Positions 1-10,061 of a stretch of 64,000 nt of DNA are shown here, in pieces. Source of the DNA: JAPOXR01 sp965116115 (lineage in GTDB: Bacteria; Pseudomonadota; Alphaproteobacteria; Rhodobacterales; Rhodobacteraceae); NCBI GenBank assembly GCA_965116115.1, contig OZ220486.1:3844001-3908000 (forward strand), in the 5' to 3' direction. The translations under genes were made by a program, and so were the position numbers. Positions within the stretch are counted from its first letter, which is position 1. The number at the start of each line of letters is the position of its first letter. The notes under the pieces were generated by a model, which did not search any database, was not told the origin of the DNA, and was given only the letters and a program-made list of their open reading frames with translations.

Positions 1-522
1 CGTGGCATCGAAGGCGCCCGTGTCAAGCGTCTATACGAATTGCTGGCCCGCAAGCATAATGTCGTATGGAAAGGGAGAAAATATGATCCCGGAAACTGGA
101 ATGCAGCGGATCTGCCCAATCAGTGCCTCAGTCAAGCAACTGCTTGCCTCTATGGGTTGGCTGAGGCTGCAATTCTAGCCGCCGGCTACGCACCAGCCAT
201 CGGGTTTCTTCATACCGGAAAACCCCAATCCTTTGTCTATGACGTGGCGGACATATTCAAGTTCGAGACCGTTGCACCCATTGCGTTTCAAGTTGCAGGT
301 GAGTCGGTTCGGGGAAAATACCCTGCAACCGAGGATCCAGTCAGAGAGGTGAGACGCGGCTGCCGCGACGCCTTTCGTAAGACTAGGTTGCTTGGCCGAC
401 TTATTCCTGCTATTGAAGAAATGCTGTCGGCCGGTGAATTCACGGCTCCACCGGCACCAGACGAGGCGCAACCGGTCGCGATTGTCGAGAAACCCAGCGG
501 CGATGTTGGTCATCGCGGTTAA
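1..522 (+). CDS. cas1: CRISPR integrase Cas1, type I-E (C-terminal part)
   Basis: The frame is open from base 1, so the start lies upstream of the window. The visible 173 residues match the C-terminal alpha-helical domain of subtype I-E Cas1: KRLYELLARKHNVVWKGRKY, then LPNQCLSQATACLYGLAEAA, then GFLHTGKPQSFVYDVADIFK, which carries the conserved His and Asp of the metal-dependent nuclease site. Cas1 forms the integrase complex with Cas2 that inserts new spacers at the leader end of the array. The tail (TAPPAPDEAQPVAIVEKPSG) is a flexible extension. The gene overlaps cas2 by 20 bases, as is usual in I-E operons. Cascade genes and cas3 would be expected upstream but are not visible. Confidence 0.95.
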   Translation, partial: RGIEGARVKRLYELLARKHNVVWKGRKYDPGNWNAADLPNQCLSQATACLYGLAEAAILAAGYAPAIGFLHTGKPQSFVYDVADIFKFETVAPIAFQVAGESVRGKYPATEDPVREVRRGCRDAFRKTRLLGRLIPAIEEMLSAGEFTAPPAPDEAQPVAIVEKPSGDVGHRG

Positions 523-811
523 CAATGCCCCACCCCGACTGCGCGGTCGTTTGGCAGTCTGGCTCCTTGAAATAAGAGCTGGCATCTATGTCGGAAATTA
601 TTCGCAGCGAACACGCGATATTATCTGGGCGCAAGTTCAGGCGTATATTGGCGACGGCGACGCCATCATTGCATGGGCAGCTTCCAACGACGCCGGCTAC
701 GATTTTGATACCTGCGGCGTCAATCGCCGTGTTCCAATGGATATAGATGGATTGAAACTGGTGCGTTTTACACCTCACTCCGACTCTGTCCGGCCACCAC
801 ATGGAATGTAA
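503..811 (+). CDS. cas2: CRISPR-associated endoribonuclease-like Cas2, type I-E
   Basis: This 102-residue protein opens MLVIAVNNAPPRLRGRLAVW and continues LEIRAGIYVGNYSQRTRDIIW, the signature of the I-E form of Cas2 (YgbF type). Family members are about 95-110 residues, so it is full length. Cas2 dimers bridge two Cas1 dimers during spacer integration. The ATG at 503 was chosen because homology begins there; the longer open frame upstream only reads through cas1 in another frame. The stop is followed within 64 bases by the first CRISPR repeat, which fixes the leader between them. Confidence 0.95.
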   Translation: MLVIAVNNAPPRLRGRLAVWLLEIRAGIYVGNYSQRTRDIIWAQVQAYIGDGDAIIAWAASNDAGYDFDTCGVNRRVPMDIDGLKLVRFTPHSDSVRPPHGM

Positions 812-875
812 CAGTTTTTTTGGTAAGTTCTTTGACATCAAAAATAGTGTTTTATATTAATGGCTTCTCAGAAGA
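812..875 (+). promoter_or_regulatory. CRISPR leader with a sigma70-like promoter
   Basis: This short AT-rich stretch lies between cas2 and the first repeat. It holds TTGACA at 832-837 and TATTAA at 855-860, spaced 17 bases apart, which would start transcription a few bases before the array (about 867). TATATT at 853-858 is an alternative -10 with a 15-base spacing. The position next to cas2 and the repeat polarity (GTGTTCCCC first) mark this as the leader, so the newest spacers lie at the 905 end. A clear IHF site is not visible. Confidence 0.7.
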
Positions 876-3800
876 GTGTTCCCCGCCCACGCGGGGATGA
901 ACCGGTTGTTGTGCAAATTCCGCGCTGCACAACAACGTGTTCCCCGCCCACGCGGGGATGAACCGCATGATTCCGCGCCGGTTTAGGCTGCTTGCGGGTG
1001 TTCCCCGCCCACGCGGGGATGAACCTTCTCAGCACCGGCATTCTGCCGTTCTCAAGCCGTGTTCCCCGCCCACGCGGGGATGAACCGGTTGGGCACGGTC
1101 AGCAAATGGCCGACCGGCCGTGTTCCCCGCCCACGCGGGGATGAACCGGAGCCGTCGTCCGAGCGCCGCGTTCTGTTATTGTGTTCCCCGCCCACGCGGG
1201 GATGAACCGATCTCGAGCGTGTGCAAACCAGTTTCTGGCAGGTGTTCCCCGCCCACGCGGGGATGAACCGTGCTGGAGGCGATACGGAAGCGCGGCGCGA
1301 TAGTGTTCCCCGCCCACGCGGGGATGAACCGGTCGAGGCGCGTGTCGACGCGCTCGAGGCGGCGTGTTCCCCGCCCACGCGGGGATGAACCGTCGAGGTA
1401 TTCAAGGTCGATTTCTTCACGGGCGTGTTCCCCGCCCACGCGGGGATGAACCGATACTGTTATCAAACCGGCGGTAAGGCACGCCGTGTTCCCCGCCCAC
1501 GCGGGGATGAACCGGACGCGGACCCGGCCCTGGTCCGCGAAGTGATGTGTTCCCCGCCCACGCGGGGATGAACCGACGCCGCGGTCGGAAGGCTCGAACG
1601 CGCCCGGGTGTTCCCCGCCCACGCGGGGATGAACCGTGATTGCCTGGCAGGCTGTCTAGTCTGCGACGGTGTTCCCCGCCCACGCGGGGATGAACCGATA
1701 CCGCAGAACATCAAACCGGGTCGCGTTTGGTGTTCCCCGCCCACGCGGGGATGAACCGGCGGACCGCCGGCTTGCCGAGCTTGTCTCCCTGTGTTCCCCG
1801 CCCACGCGGGGATGAACCGAGTGGTTTTAATCGCCGATATCGGCGTCAAAAGTGTTCCCCGCCCACGCGGGGATGAACCGGCGAAACAAAACGAACGACG
1901 GCTGAAAGCCGTGTGTTCCCCGCCCACGCGGGGATGAACCGCGTCGTGCTGGCCAGATTCACCGGCAGCTTCCGTGTTCCCCGCCCACGCGGGGATGAAC
2001 CGACCGAAACAATATGGACACGCAAAAGCGGATAGTGTTCCCCGCCCACGCGGGGATGAACCGTGACCATTGAGATTCCGGCGGCGTCGCCCGGTGTGTT
2101 CCCCGCCCACGCGGGGATGAACCGCGGTCATCCTTGAGGCTTTGCGCCAAGAAAAGGTGTTCCCCGCCCACGCGGGGATGAACCGAGGACAACGCTGACA
2201 AAATCCCGGTCGCCAAGGTGTTCCCCGCCCACGCGGGGATGAACCGTCGTTGGGCCCACCCTTGTGGCACTCCCTCCTGTGTTCCCCGCCCACGCGGGGA
2301 TGAACCGTCCTTTCTGGTTGCCTGTTGCTAGTCTAGGCTGTGTTCCCCGCCCACGCGGGGATGAACCGGTCCTTGCGTCCTTCCCGCGCCTAGCCTAGAC
2401 GTGTTCCCCGCCCACGCGGGGATGAACCGGTTGCGTTCGGGCTTGGGCTGCTTACGGGCGAGTGTTCCCCGCCCACGCGGGGATGAACCGGCCGCGCCTA
2501 CGCTTACGCTAGGCTTGCGTAGGTGTTCCCCGCCCACGCGGGGATGAACCGGTTTTTGTCGCCTCGCCTTGCGAATTCGTTCCGTGTTCCCCGCCCACGC
2601 GGGGATGAACCGTCGGCGGCGGACAAGACCAAGCTGGACGGTGTGTGTTCCCCGCCCACGCGGGGATGAACCGCTCGACCGTCCGCGCCGCAGGCTTCAA
2701 TCTGGGTGTTCCCCGCCCACGCGGGGATGAACCGATATATTTCGCCATCAGATTCCTGCGGGCCGGGTGTTCCCCGCCCACGCGGGGATGAACCGCGCAA
2801 GCCATGATATATTTTGCCATCAGATTCGTGTTCCCCGCCCACGCGGGGATGAACCGACGTCGACGGTGTGCCGATTGGCTGTCGGCCGGTGTTCCCCGCC
2901 CACGCGGGGATGAACCGTCAGTTTCTCCGGTCAGCGTCCGGGTCCCGCGCGTGTTCCCCGCCCACGCGGGGATGAACCGATCGTCGTTGCTGACGATCCG
3001 CGCTCCGGATCGTGTTCCCCGCCCACGCGGGGATGAACCGCTCGACGCGGTGGACGCGAGAGGATGATATGTGTGTTCCCCGCCCACGCGGGGATGAACC
3101 GACCCGGACGCCGTTTTCGGCCCCGACAGCGACGTGTTCCCCGCCCACGCGGGGATGAACCGGCTGGCTGATACGGGCGAGGGCGTCAGGCTGAGTGTTC
3201 CCCGCCCACGCGGGGATGAACCGACCCGCCGCGGTCAATTTCGCTTTTTCAATGGGTGTTCCCCGCCCACGCGGGGATGAACCGAGGCACGAAAAGCGTT
3301 TATGTGTACTCAATCCGTGTTCCCCGCCCACGCGGGGATGAACCGGCAGCTGAGTCCGACTATCGGCCGGCACCTAAGTGTTCCCCGCCCACGCGGGGAT
3401 GAACCGCGGTTGTTTTTGTTTGTTTTTTTGCGTCCGGCGTGTTCCCCGCCCACGCGGGGATGAACCGGCGACTCACGACGAGCAAGAGAAGCCATCGAAG
3501 TGTTCCCCGCCCACGCGGGGATGAACCGTCAGGGCCATGTCCGGCGTGAGCCAGACCGCTGTGTTCCCCGCCCACGCGGGGATGAACCGCCCGCGCCTCA
3601 AACGTCAGGGTCTGCGAAAACGTGTTCCCCGCCCACGCGGGGATGAACCTGACATATTACTATTCACCGATCTACAACAGCCGTGTTCCCCGCCCACGCG
3701 GGGATGAACCGGTCTGCTTGAGGCTGTTCACGTCATGTTTCAGGTGTTCCCCGCCCACGCGGGGATGAACCGTTGCGATAACACATGGCTAGCCTCAATT

Positions 3801-6800
3801 TTCAGTGTTCCCCGCCCACGCGGGGATGAACCGGAGAGAAAAATGTCTAAAACTCATATATACTAGTGTTCCCCGCCCACGCGGGGATGAACCGCCGCTT
3901 GGTGACGCAGCCTAATATCCGCAAATGTGTTCCCCGCCCACGCGGGGATGAACCGATAGATCTAATCATAGATCTATATATATATATGTGTTCCCCGCCC
4001 ACGCGGGGATGAACCGGCCAATCAGGAATACATTCCGGAATACTATCTGTGTTCCCCGCCCACGCGGGGATGAACCGGTATCGGGACCACGCCGAGGCCG
4101 GCTGGACCGGTGTTCCCCGCCCACGCGGGGATGAACCGCTGGATCGGTTTGGTGCCATATATTTACAGCTGTGTTCCCCGCCCACGCGGGGATGAACCGG
4201 ACGCCAGGATCGCCTTCCCGTCTCTGTGGGAGTGTTCCCCGCCCACGCGGGGATGAACCGACGGCGCATGGGTGACGGGCGACTGTTTTTTCGTGTTCCC
4301 CGCCCACGCGGGGATGAACCGTTCGGCGAGGCGGAGGTCATGGCGCGGTTGATGTGTTCCCCGCCCACGCGGGGATGAACCGCTATAACGGTATGCAGGC
4401 AACAATGGCGTTCAGTGTTCCCCGCCCACGCGGGGATGAACCGATCGAAGAGACGTCGACATGAGGATTTATCTCGTGTTCCCCGCCCACGCGGGGATGA
4501 ACCGTTCCTTGCGTATTCCGCCCTACTAGCCTAGACGTGTTCCCCGCCCACGCGGGGATGAACCGGCGGCTGAGTCCGACTATCAGCCGCATCCTAAGTG
4601 TTCCCCGCCCACGCGGGGATGAACCGGTCTGGCTGATTATAGCGCGGCGGCGCAAAAAGTGTTCCCCGCCCACGCGGGGATGAACCGCAAATTTGGATTA
4701 AATTCCACGCTTACGGACAGTGTTCCCCGCCCACGCGGGGATGAACCGTGTCATGGGTTTTCCAAACTGTATCACACAGCGTGTTCCCCGCCCACGCGGG
4801 GATGAACCGTCAGGAGACCTGCGGACGCAGACCGGCAGACGGTGTTCCCCGCCCACGCGGGGATGAACCGATGCAGAGGTCTATGTCGGAAATGATGAAG
4901 TTGTGTTCCCCGCCCACGCGGGGATGAACCGAACAGCCGCAAACAACGCTGAAAAAACAGACCGTGTTCCCCGCCCACGCGGGGATGAACCGTTCAGTTT
5001 CCCAAATCGTTTCAGCGTCTGTCAGTGTTCCCCGCCCACGCGGGGATGAACCGTGAATTAAAACAGCGAGTAGCCGGGCGGTATCGTGTTCCCCGCCCAC
5101 GCGGGGATGAACCGTCAGTCAAATGACCTCGATTGCGAACCGTCCGGTGTTCCCCGCCCACGCGGGGATGAACCGTTGTTTATAGCGAAAAACTCCGGCG
5201 GCAAAACGTGTTCCCCGCCCACGCGGGGATGAACCGGGACATCCCGCGGCTGTCAGTCCAGCGGCCTCGTGTTCCCCGCCCACGCGGGGATGAACCGTCG
5301 CGGTGAAACTCGCGCGCGATCTCGCTGTAGTGTTCCCCGCCCACGCGGGGATGAACCGCCGCCCACCGTGATCAGGTTTTCGGGGTCCGTGTGTTCCCCG
5401 CCCACGCGGGGATGAACCGCCAGTTTCAGATCGCGCTGACCAAGACGGTTCGTGTTCCCCGCCCACGCGGGGATGAACCGCGTTCCCGGCGGCTCTGTGC
5501 GCGAGTTCGGTCGTGTTCCCCGCCCACGCGGGGATGAACCGACGGTTCCCGCTCTGCGCGGACTTCCCGCCGGGTGTTCCCCGCCCACGCGGGGATGAAC
5601 CGATTATGACGGTCAGAGCGAGTAACGCGAGAGCGTGTTCCCCGCCCACGCGGGGATGAACCGGTTGCGCAATAATCCAAGTGTCATGAGTAATCGTGTT
5701 CCCCGCCCACGCGGGGATGAACCGTGGCATGTTAGCCTCCTCTTTGTCGGTTGGGGGTGTTCCCCGCCCACGCGGGGATGAACCGTCAGAGATGCACAGA
5801 ATGATTTTTCTTTACATGTGTTCCCCGCCCACGCGGGGATGAACCGCATCAAGACTGTTTCTGAATGTGTCTTTGCTTGTGTTCCCCGCCCACGCGGGGA
5901 TGAACCGCTCGATATATTCGTTGAGGCTGTCGAGCTCCCGTGTTCCCCGCCCACGCGGGGATGAACCGGCGCTCGATCGGACGCAGCTTCGAGGGCCGCA
6001 GTGTTCCCCGCCCACGCGGGGATGAACCGATCTGAATCCCGCCCTCGATAAGGGCGATCGGGTGTTCCCCGCCCACGCGGGGATGAACCGCTGCACGACA
6101 CCGCCGTTTTTTTCAGCCATAGGTGTTCCCCGCCCACGCGGGGATGAACCGAAATGCTGCTCAGAAGCGCGGGCGGCTGATCTGTGTTCCCCGCCCACGC
6201 GGGGATGAACCGAGTTTCTGAAAAAATGGCCCGGGGTCGAATACGTGTTCCCCGCCCACGCGGGGATGAACCGATTTCATGGCGGTGGCCGGCAAGTGAG
6301 CCGGGGTGTTCCCCGCCCACGCGGGGATGAACCGAAACGGTCCACCAGCGCGTCGGCGATGCGGTTGTGTTCCCCGCCCACGCGGGGATGAACCGATCGG
6401 AATCATGCGCGAAAACGAAGACATTCCGTGTTCCCCGCCCACGCGGGGATGAACCGACGCCGAAACGCTGCGGAGCCTGGGCGTGCTCGTGTTCCCCGCC
6501 CACGCGGGGATGAACCGGAATCGCCTTCACGCCGACGACCGCCGCGCTCGTGTTCCCCGCCCACGCGGGGATGAACCGATCGACAGCAGCCCGCCGAGAC
6601 CGCGCCCGACGTGTTCCCCGCCCACGCGGGGATGAACCGATACGTCGAACCGTTCGTCAGGCTTTCCATCCGTGTTCCCCGCCCACGCGGGGATGAACCG
6701 CGACGATTTTCCGTTTTTCCGCGCGATCGACAGTGTTCCCCGCCCACGCGGGGATGAACCGACGTCTCGGCAAGAAACCACAGACCCGAATCCGTGTTCC

Positions 6801-7554
6801 CCGCCCACGCGGGGATGAACCGTCGCTCATTTTTCCGCCCTTTCTCCGCCGCCGGTGTTCCCCGCCCACGCGGGGATGAACCGAGTTCGACGCGATACCG
6901 ATGTTCGGGCCGAAAGTGTTCCCCGCCCACGCGGGGATGAACCGTGTACGGTACTAAGGTCACGGAGAATGCGGAGGTGTTCCCCGCCCACGCGGGGATG
7001 AACCGCCGTCCGCCGACGCCGAAACCGGCCCCGGATTGTGTTCCCCGCCCACGCGGGGATGAACCGGCGCAGCCACGGCTCGCAATCGAACGCACCAGGT
7101 GTTCCCCGCCCACGCGGGGATGAACCGGACCTTTCCGCCCCTTTTCCGCCGGGAAAGCGGTGTTCCCCGCCCACGCGGGGATGAACCGTGGTATGCCAAG
7201 CGTATTCCAAGTTTTCCGCGGTGTTCCCCGCCCACGCGGGGATGAACCGCTTTGCATACCAACACGTGACCGCACTCGGAAGTGTTCCCCGCCCACGCGG
7301 GGATGAACCGGCCCGGATATCCTCTCCAGTGCGTTCTCCAAGGTGTTCCCCGCCCACGCGGGGATGAACCGGCGAGCCGTGGCTGCGTCTTTGGCGGTCG
7401 CAGGTGTTCCCCGCCCACGCGGGGATGAACCGGGAAACCGACGCCGCCGAAACCTCCCAATCCGGTGTTCCCCGCCCACGCGGGGATGAACCGCTAGCCG
7501 TGTGTAATCGCCACTTTGTCCTCGCGTGTTCCCCGCCCACGCGGGGATGAACCT
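876..7554 (+). CRISPR. Type I-E CRISPR array, 110 repeats and 109 spacers
   Basis: A 29-base repeat beginning GTGTTCCCC, with the palindromic core CCCCGCCCACGCGGGG and ending GATGAACCG, recurs every 61 bases with 32-base spacers. By direct counting the repeats start at 876 + 61n up to 2889, then at 2951 + 61n up to 7526. The single shift is a 33-base spacer at 2918-2950. No internal substitution was seen in the repeats. The last repeat base is T instead of G at 1026, 3650 and 7554, as expected if that base is brought in with each protospacer (PAM-derived). The repeat closely resembles the E. coli I-E consensus. Repeat uniformity, even at the leader-distal end, argues for an active or recently active array. 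Confidence 0.98.
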
Positions 7555-7995
7555 CTCGCCGCGGAACATCACGCCGCCGTGCGGCGGACGCTCAGGCAGG
7601 CCTGGGAACTTGATGACGCCGACAAGGCCGAGCGGCTGATGCGCAACTTGGCCCAGCGGTTCGAACAGGAGGCGCCGGATGTCTCCTGGTCGATACTTGA
7701 GGGCCTGGACGAGGTCCTGACCGTCTCCCGGCTCGGCCTGCCGTTAGAGCTGCGGCGGTCGCTGGCGAGCACGGACATCATCGAATCGATGAACAGCACG
7801 GTCCGGCAGGTCTGCCGCAACGTGAAGCGCTGGAGGAACGCCGGGATGGCTCTGAGACAGCCCGCCGCCGGCATGATGGAGGCCGAGAAGGGTTTCCGCC
7901 GCATCAAGGCGTACAGACAGTTGCCCGTTCTCAAACAGGCTCTCATCGAACATCGTCGAAAGGATCGGCTTGACCGGCTCAAGGACGCCGCGTAA
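7555..7995 (+). pseudogene. IS256-family transposase, C-terminal remnant
   Basis: The reading frame that runs out of the last CRISPR repeat encodes the C-terminal third of an IS256-family (mutator type) transposase: SLASTDIIESMNSTVRQVCR, KRWRNAGMALRQPAAGMMEA and EKGFRRIKAYRQLPVLKQAL are diagnostic, and the region includes the last catalytic Glu of the DDE triad. The N-terminal two thirds are missing, and the fragment starts directly at the repeat boundary. Either an IS insertion followed by deletion removed older spacers, or the array grew next to an existing remnant. Confidence 0.9.
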
Positions 7996-8016
7996 ATAAC
8001 TGACAGGCAGCATCGC

Positions 8017-8436
8017 TCATGCGGGTTTCAACACCAATCGGGACATCCCCGCAAATGCTGGCAGATCGCACCACTTCGGCAAGTTGACAGCTTCCGCTGC
8101 GTCCAGGCGCCTCTTCAATTTGTCTGGATTGGGCAGTCGCCCGTGATGTCCGGTAATGGCGCCAGCGAGAAACTGTGCTCTCTTATCCCACTTGAGTAGA
8201 GCTAATGCGCCTTCTCCGGAATGAGAAACATCGACTCTGTCGCCGTAAAGCCGACGCTGAAAATCAGGTTTTGCTTTGCCAAGATCATGCAACAGCCCAA
8301 GCGCATATGCCAAGTCGCCGCCACCGAATGATTTAGCTCTTGATTCTGCAGCCTTGGCCACCCGCAGAGAATGCTCTTCGAGTGTCTCCCATTCCTTACG
8401 GGATAGATCTTCTTTGACGGAATGAGCGAATATCAT
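8017..8436 (-). pseudogene. cas3: Cas3 HD-nuclease domain stub
   Basis: The 139-residue product starts MIFAHSVKEDLSRKEWETLE and carries the Cas3'' HD nuclease motifs: EHS, then LLHDLGKAKPDFQRRL (HD with the following Lys), SHSGEGALAL, and ITGHHGRLPN. A full Cas3 also has a superfamily 2 helicase of about 600 residues, absent here. The last residues (CDLPAFAGMSRLVLKPA) come from an unrelated repeat-like sequence. The layout WETLEEHS...VAKAAESRAKSFGG looks closer to Cas3 of I-B/I-C/I-U type than of I-E, an inference from memory of the families. It points away from the array and is probably the remains of another CRISPR-Cas locus. Confidence 0.75.
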
Positions 8437-8629
8437 GGTGCCCTCTGTACATGAAACCGGTCTGGCAATGGGGGATGTCCCCTTTCGATTGAACCGTATT
8501 TTATAGCCCTGCGGTAGAAGTTCAGAAAGCGAATTTTCCCCACAACAGGATTATGTTCAACGGCAGTCAAGATAACACAGATGTGCCCTGCAGAACAAAG
8601 GTTCAGCCGTTTGTTGTGGTCGACTTCCT

Positions 8630-8743
8630 ATTGCCACGGCGGCGGCGGCACTGCGCGACCTCCGGCGCGTAGGGCGCAATCTGCACCCGGTCGATCTTGA
8701 CGAGATGCGGAACTGCTTGGATCCCGAGGGAAGAGAACTGTGA
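8630..8743 (+). pseudogene. AbiEi-like antitoxin, C-terminal remnant
   Basis: A frame ending at the TGA at 8741 reads AAALRDLRRVGRNLHPVDLD followed by EMRNCLDPEGREL. Its stop overlaps the GTG start of the nucleotidyltransferase gene at 8740. A C-terminal piece of an antitoxin gene in translational overlap with an AbiEii-type toxin is the usual layout of type IV toxin-antitoxin pairs. The DNA upstream is open but carries no recognisable antitoxin domain, so only the tail survives. The identification rests mainly on position. Confidence 0.4.
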
Positions 8744-9623
8744 ACACGGAAAGCACTTTCAGTGAGCTGGTCGATATCGCGCTTCAGCGTGATCCCCGGC
8801 TCGCGGGGATGGAAATCGCTATAGAGAAGGAACTGCTGCATTGTGAATTGCTCCGCGTTCTTCAGCGCGGCCGCTGGCTCGAAGGCTTGACGTTTCAGGG
8901 CGGAACAGCGCTCCGGCTTTGTTACGGATCCGACCGGCTGAGCGAGGACTGGGGCTTTTCGGGCGGCACCGGCTTCACGGCCGGAACAATGGATGGACTG
9001 GCCGCGGATCTGCGGCAGGCGCTCAGCGGCCGGGGTCTGGATGTCGATGTGAAGCCACCGAAGCTTCTCGCCGGCCGCCGCTCGGACAACCCAGCCGGGT
9101 CGACTTGGCGAATCTCCCGTGAAATCCGGCGCCCCTGCCGCGGCCGCCGCAGGCAGTTGGTCAAACTCGATATAGACAACGCACCAGTCTACACGGACAA
9201 AGCAGGAGCCGTCGCTCAGAACTACGGCGCGGCGCGTATGTCCGAGATACTCGTGCGCGTTCAAAGCCGGGAGGAGATTCTCGCCGGCAAACTGATTGCC
9301 TTTCCGTCCTCGGCGGCGAACCGCGGCCGCCCCCGTTTCCGCGATATCTGGGGCATGAACTGGCTCACAAGGACCGGAACGCAATCCGGGCCGACCTGCT
9401 GCGCGCGAAACCAGCTGACCACGGCGCCGACCGGTCTTGGCTGGAAGCGGCCGCCGCCGCGGCTGGAGACATCGTCGGATCAAACGGATTCGCCGCCGAA
9501 ATGAGGCGGTTCCTGCCGCCGCATATCGTGGAACAGACGCTAGATGATCCGCTGTACATGGAGTTTCCCGCCAGCGAGACCGAACGCTTGGTTCGGAGCG
9601 CCGATGCGTGTCTTGATCATTGA
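8740..9623 (+). pseudogene. AbiEii-type nucleotidyltransferase toxin, frameshifted
   Basis: The first 210 residues carry the AbiEii (DUF1814) pattern: LTFQGGTALRLCYGSDRLSE, then QLVKLDIDNAPVYTDKAGAV and SREEILAGKLIAF, ending near RPRFRDIWGMNWLTR. Two defects are visible. The catalytic motif expected as S-x-D-x-D-F reads SEDWGF, losing one Asp. A frameshift near 9375 moves the remaining C-terminal part (RADLLRAKPADHGADRSWLE ... FLPPHIVEQTLDDPLYMEF) to another frame, which stops at 9621-9623. In an intact system this toxin adds nucleotides to a target RNA and gives abortive infection. This copy should be inactive. Confidence 0.8.
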
Positions 9624-10061
9624 AACCGCATGGATTACGGTCAATGCCGGCGCCCGCTGCCCGGACAATTCAGCGAACGCCCGGGGGCAAATGATTCGGC
9701 TCCGGAAACGCTCGCCTCGCGCCTGAACAGTTGCGATTCACCTGAAAAAGGTGCAATTGATACTGTTTGTTACATTTGCATCAATAGTGCGCTTGACCGA
9801 GCCGGGTGATTGCTTTAAGGTGATTCGTATGCCGTCCGGACTTCTGGCGGCTGACAGCGGTAAGGTAAGGAACTTCTTTCTCAACATGACGGAAATTGCG
9901 CCAGCAAGTCGGTTCGGCTTCAGAATGAGAAGTGAATGGAGACAGGATCGATTCGATCTTGTAGACATCGCTGGCCGGAGCATGTTTAGAGACGGCGAAG
10001 GCAAGATCATGCCTGCGCTCCGTTGCCTGAACCGACGTGAGAATCAAATTCAAGGAGATGA
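9624..10061. other. Intergenic region upstream of the RiPP precursors
   Basis: No gene is supported in these 438 bases. A 104-codon open frame from 9751 has no recognisable motif and runs into the first precursor start. The region probably holds the promoter of the RiPP operon. A good Shine-Dalgarno sequence (AAGGAG at 10052-10057) precedes a run of three in-frame ATG codons at 10062, 10065 and 10068. Confidence 0.5.

Noticed and set aside
1052..7572. Many overlapping minus-strand ORFs with VHPRVGGEH, GSSPRGRGT and RFIPAWAGNT repeats
   Set aside because: The 61-base period shifts the frame by one each unit, so the CRISPR repeat is read in three frames in turn. These are artefacts of the array, not repeat proteins.
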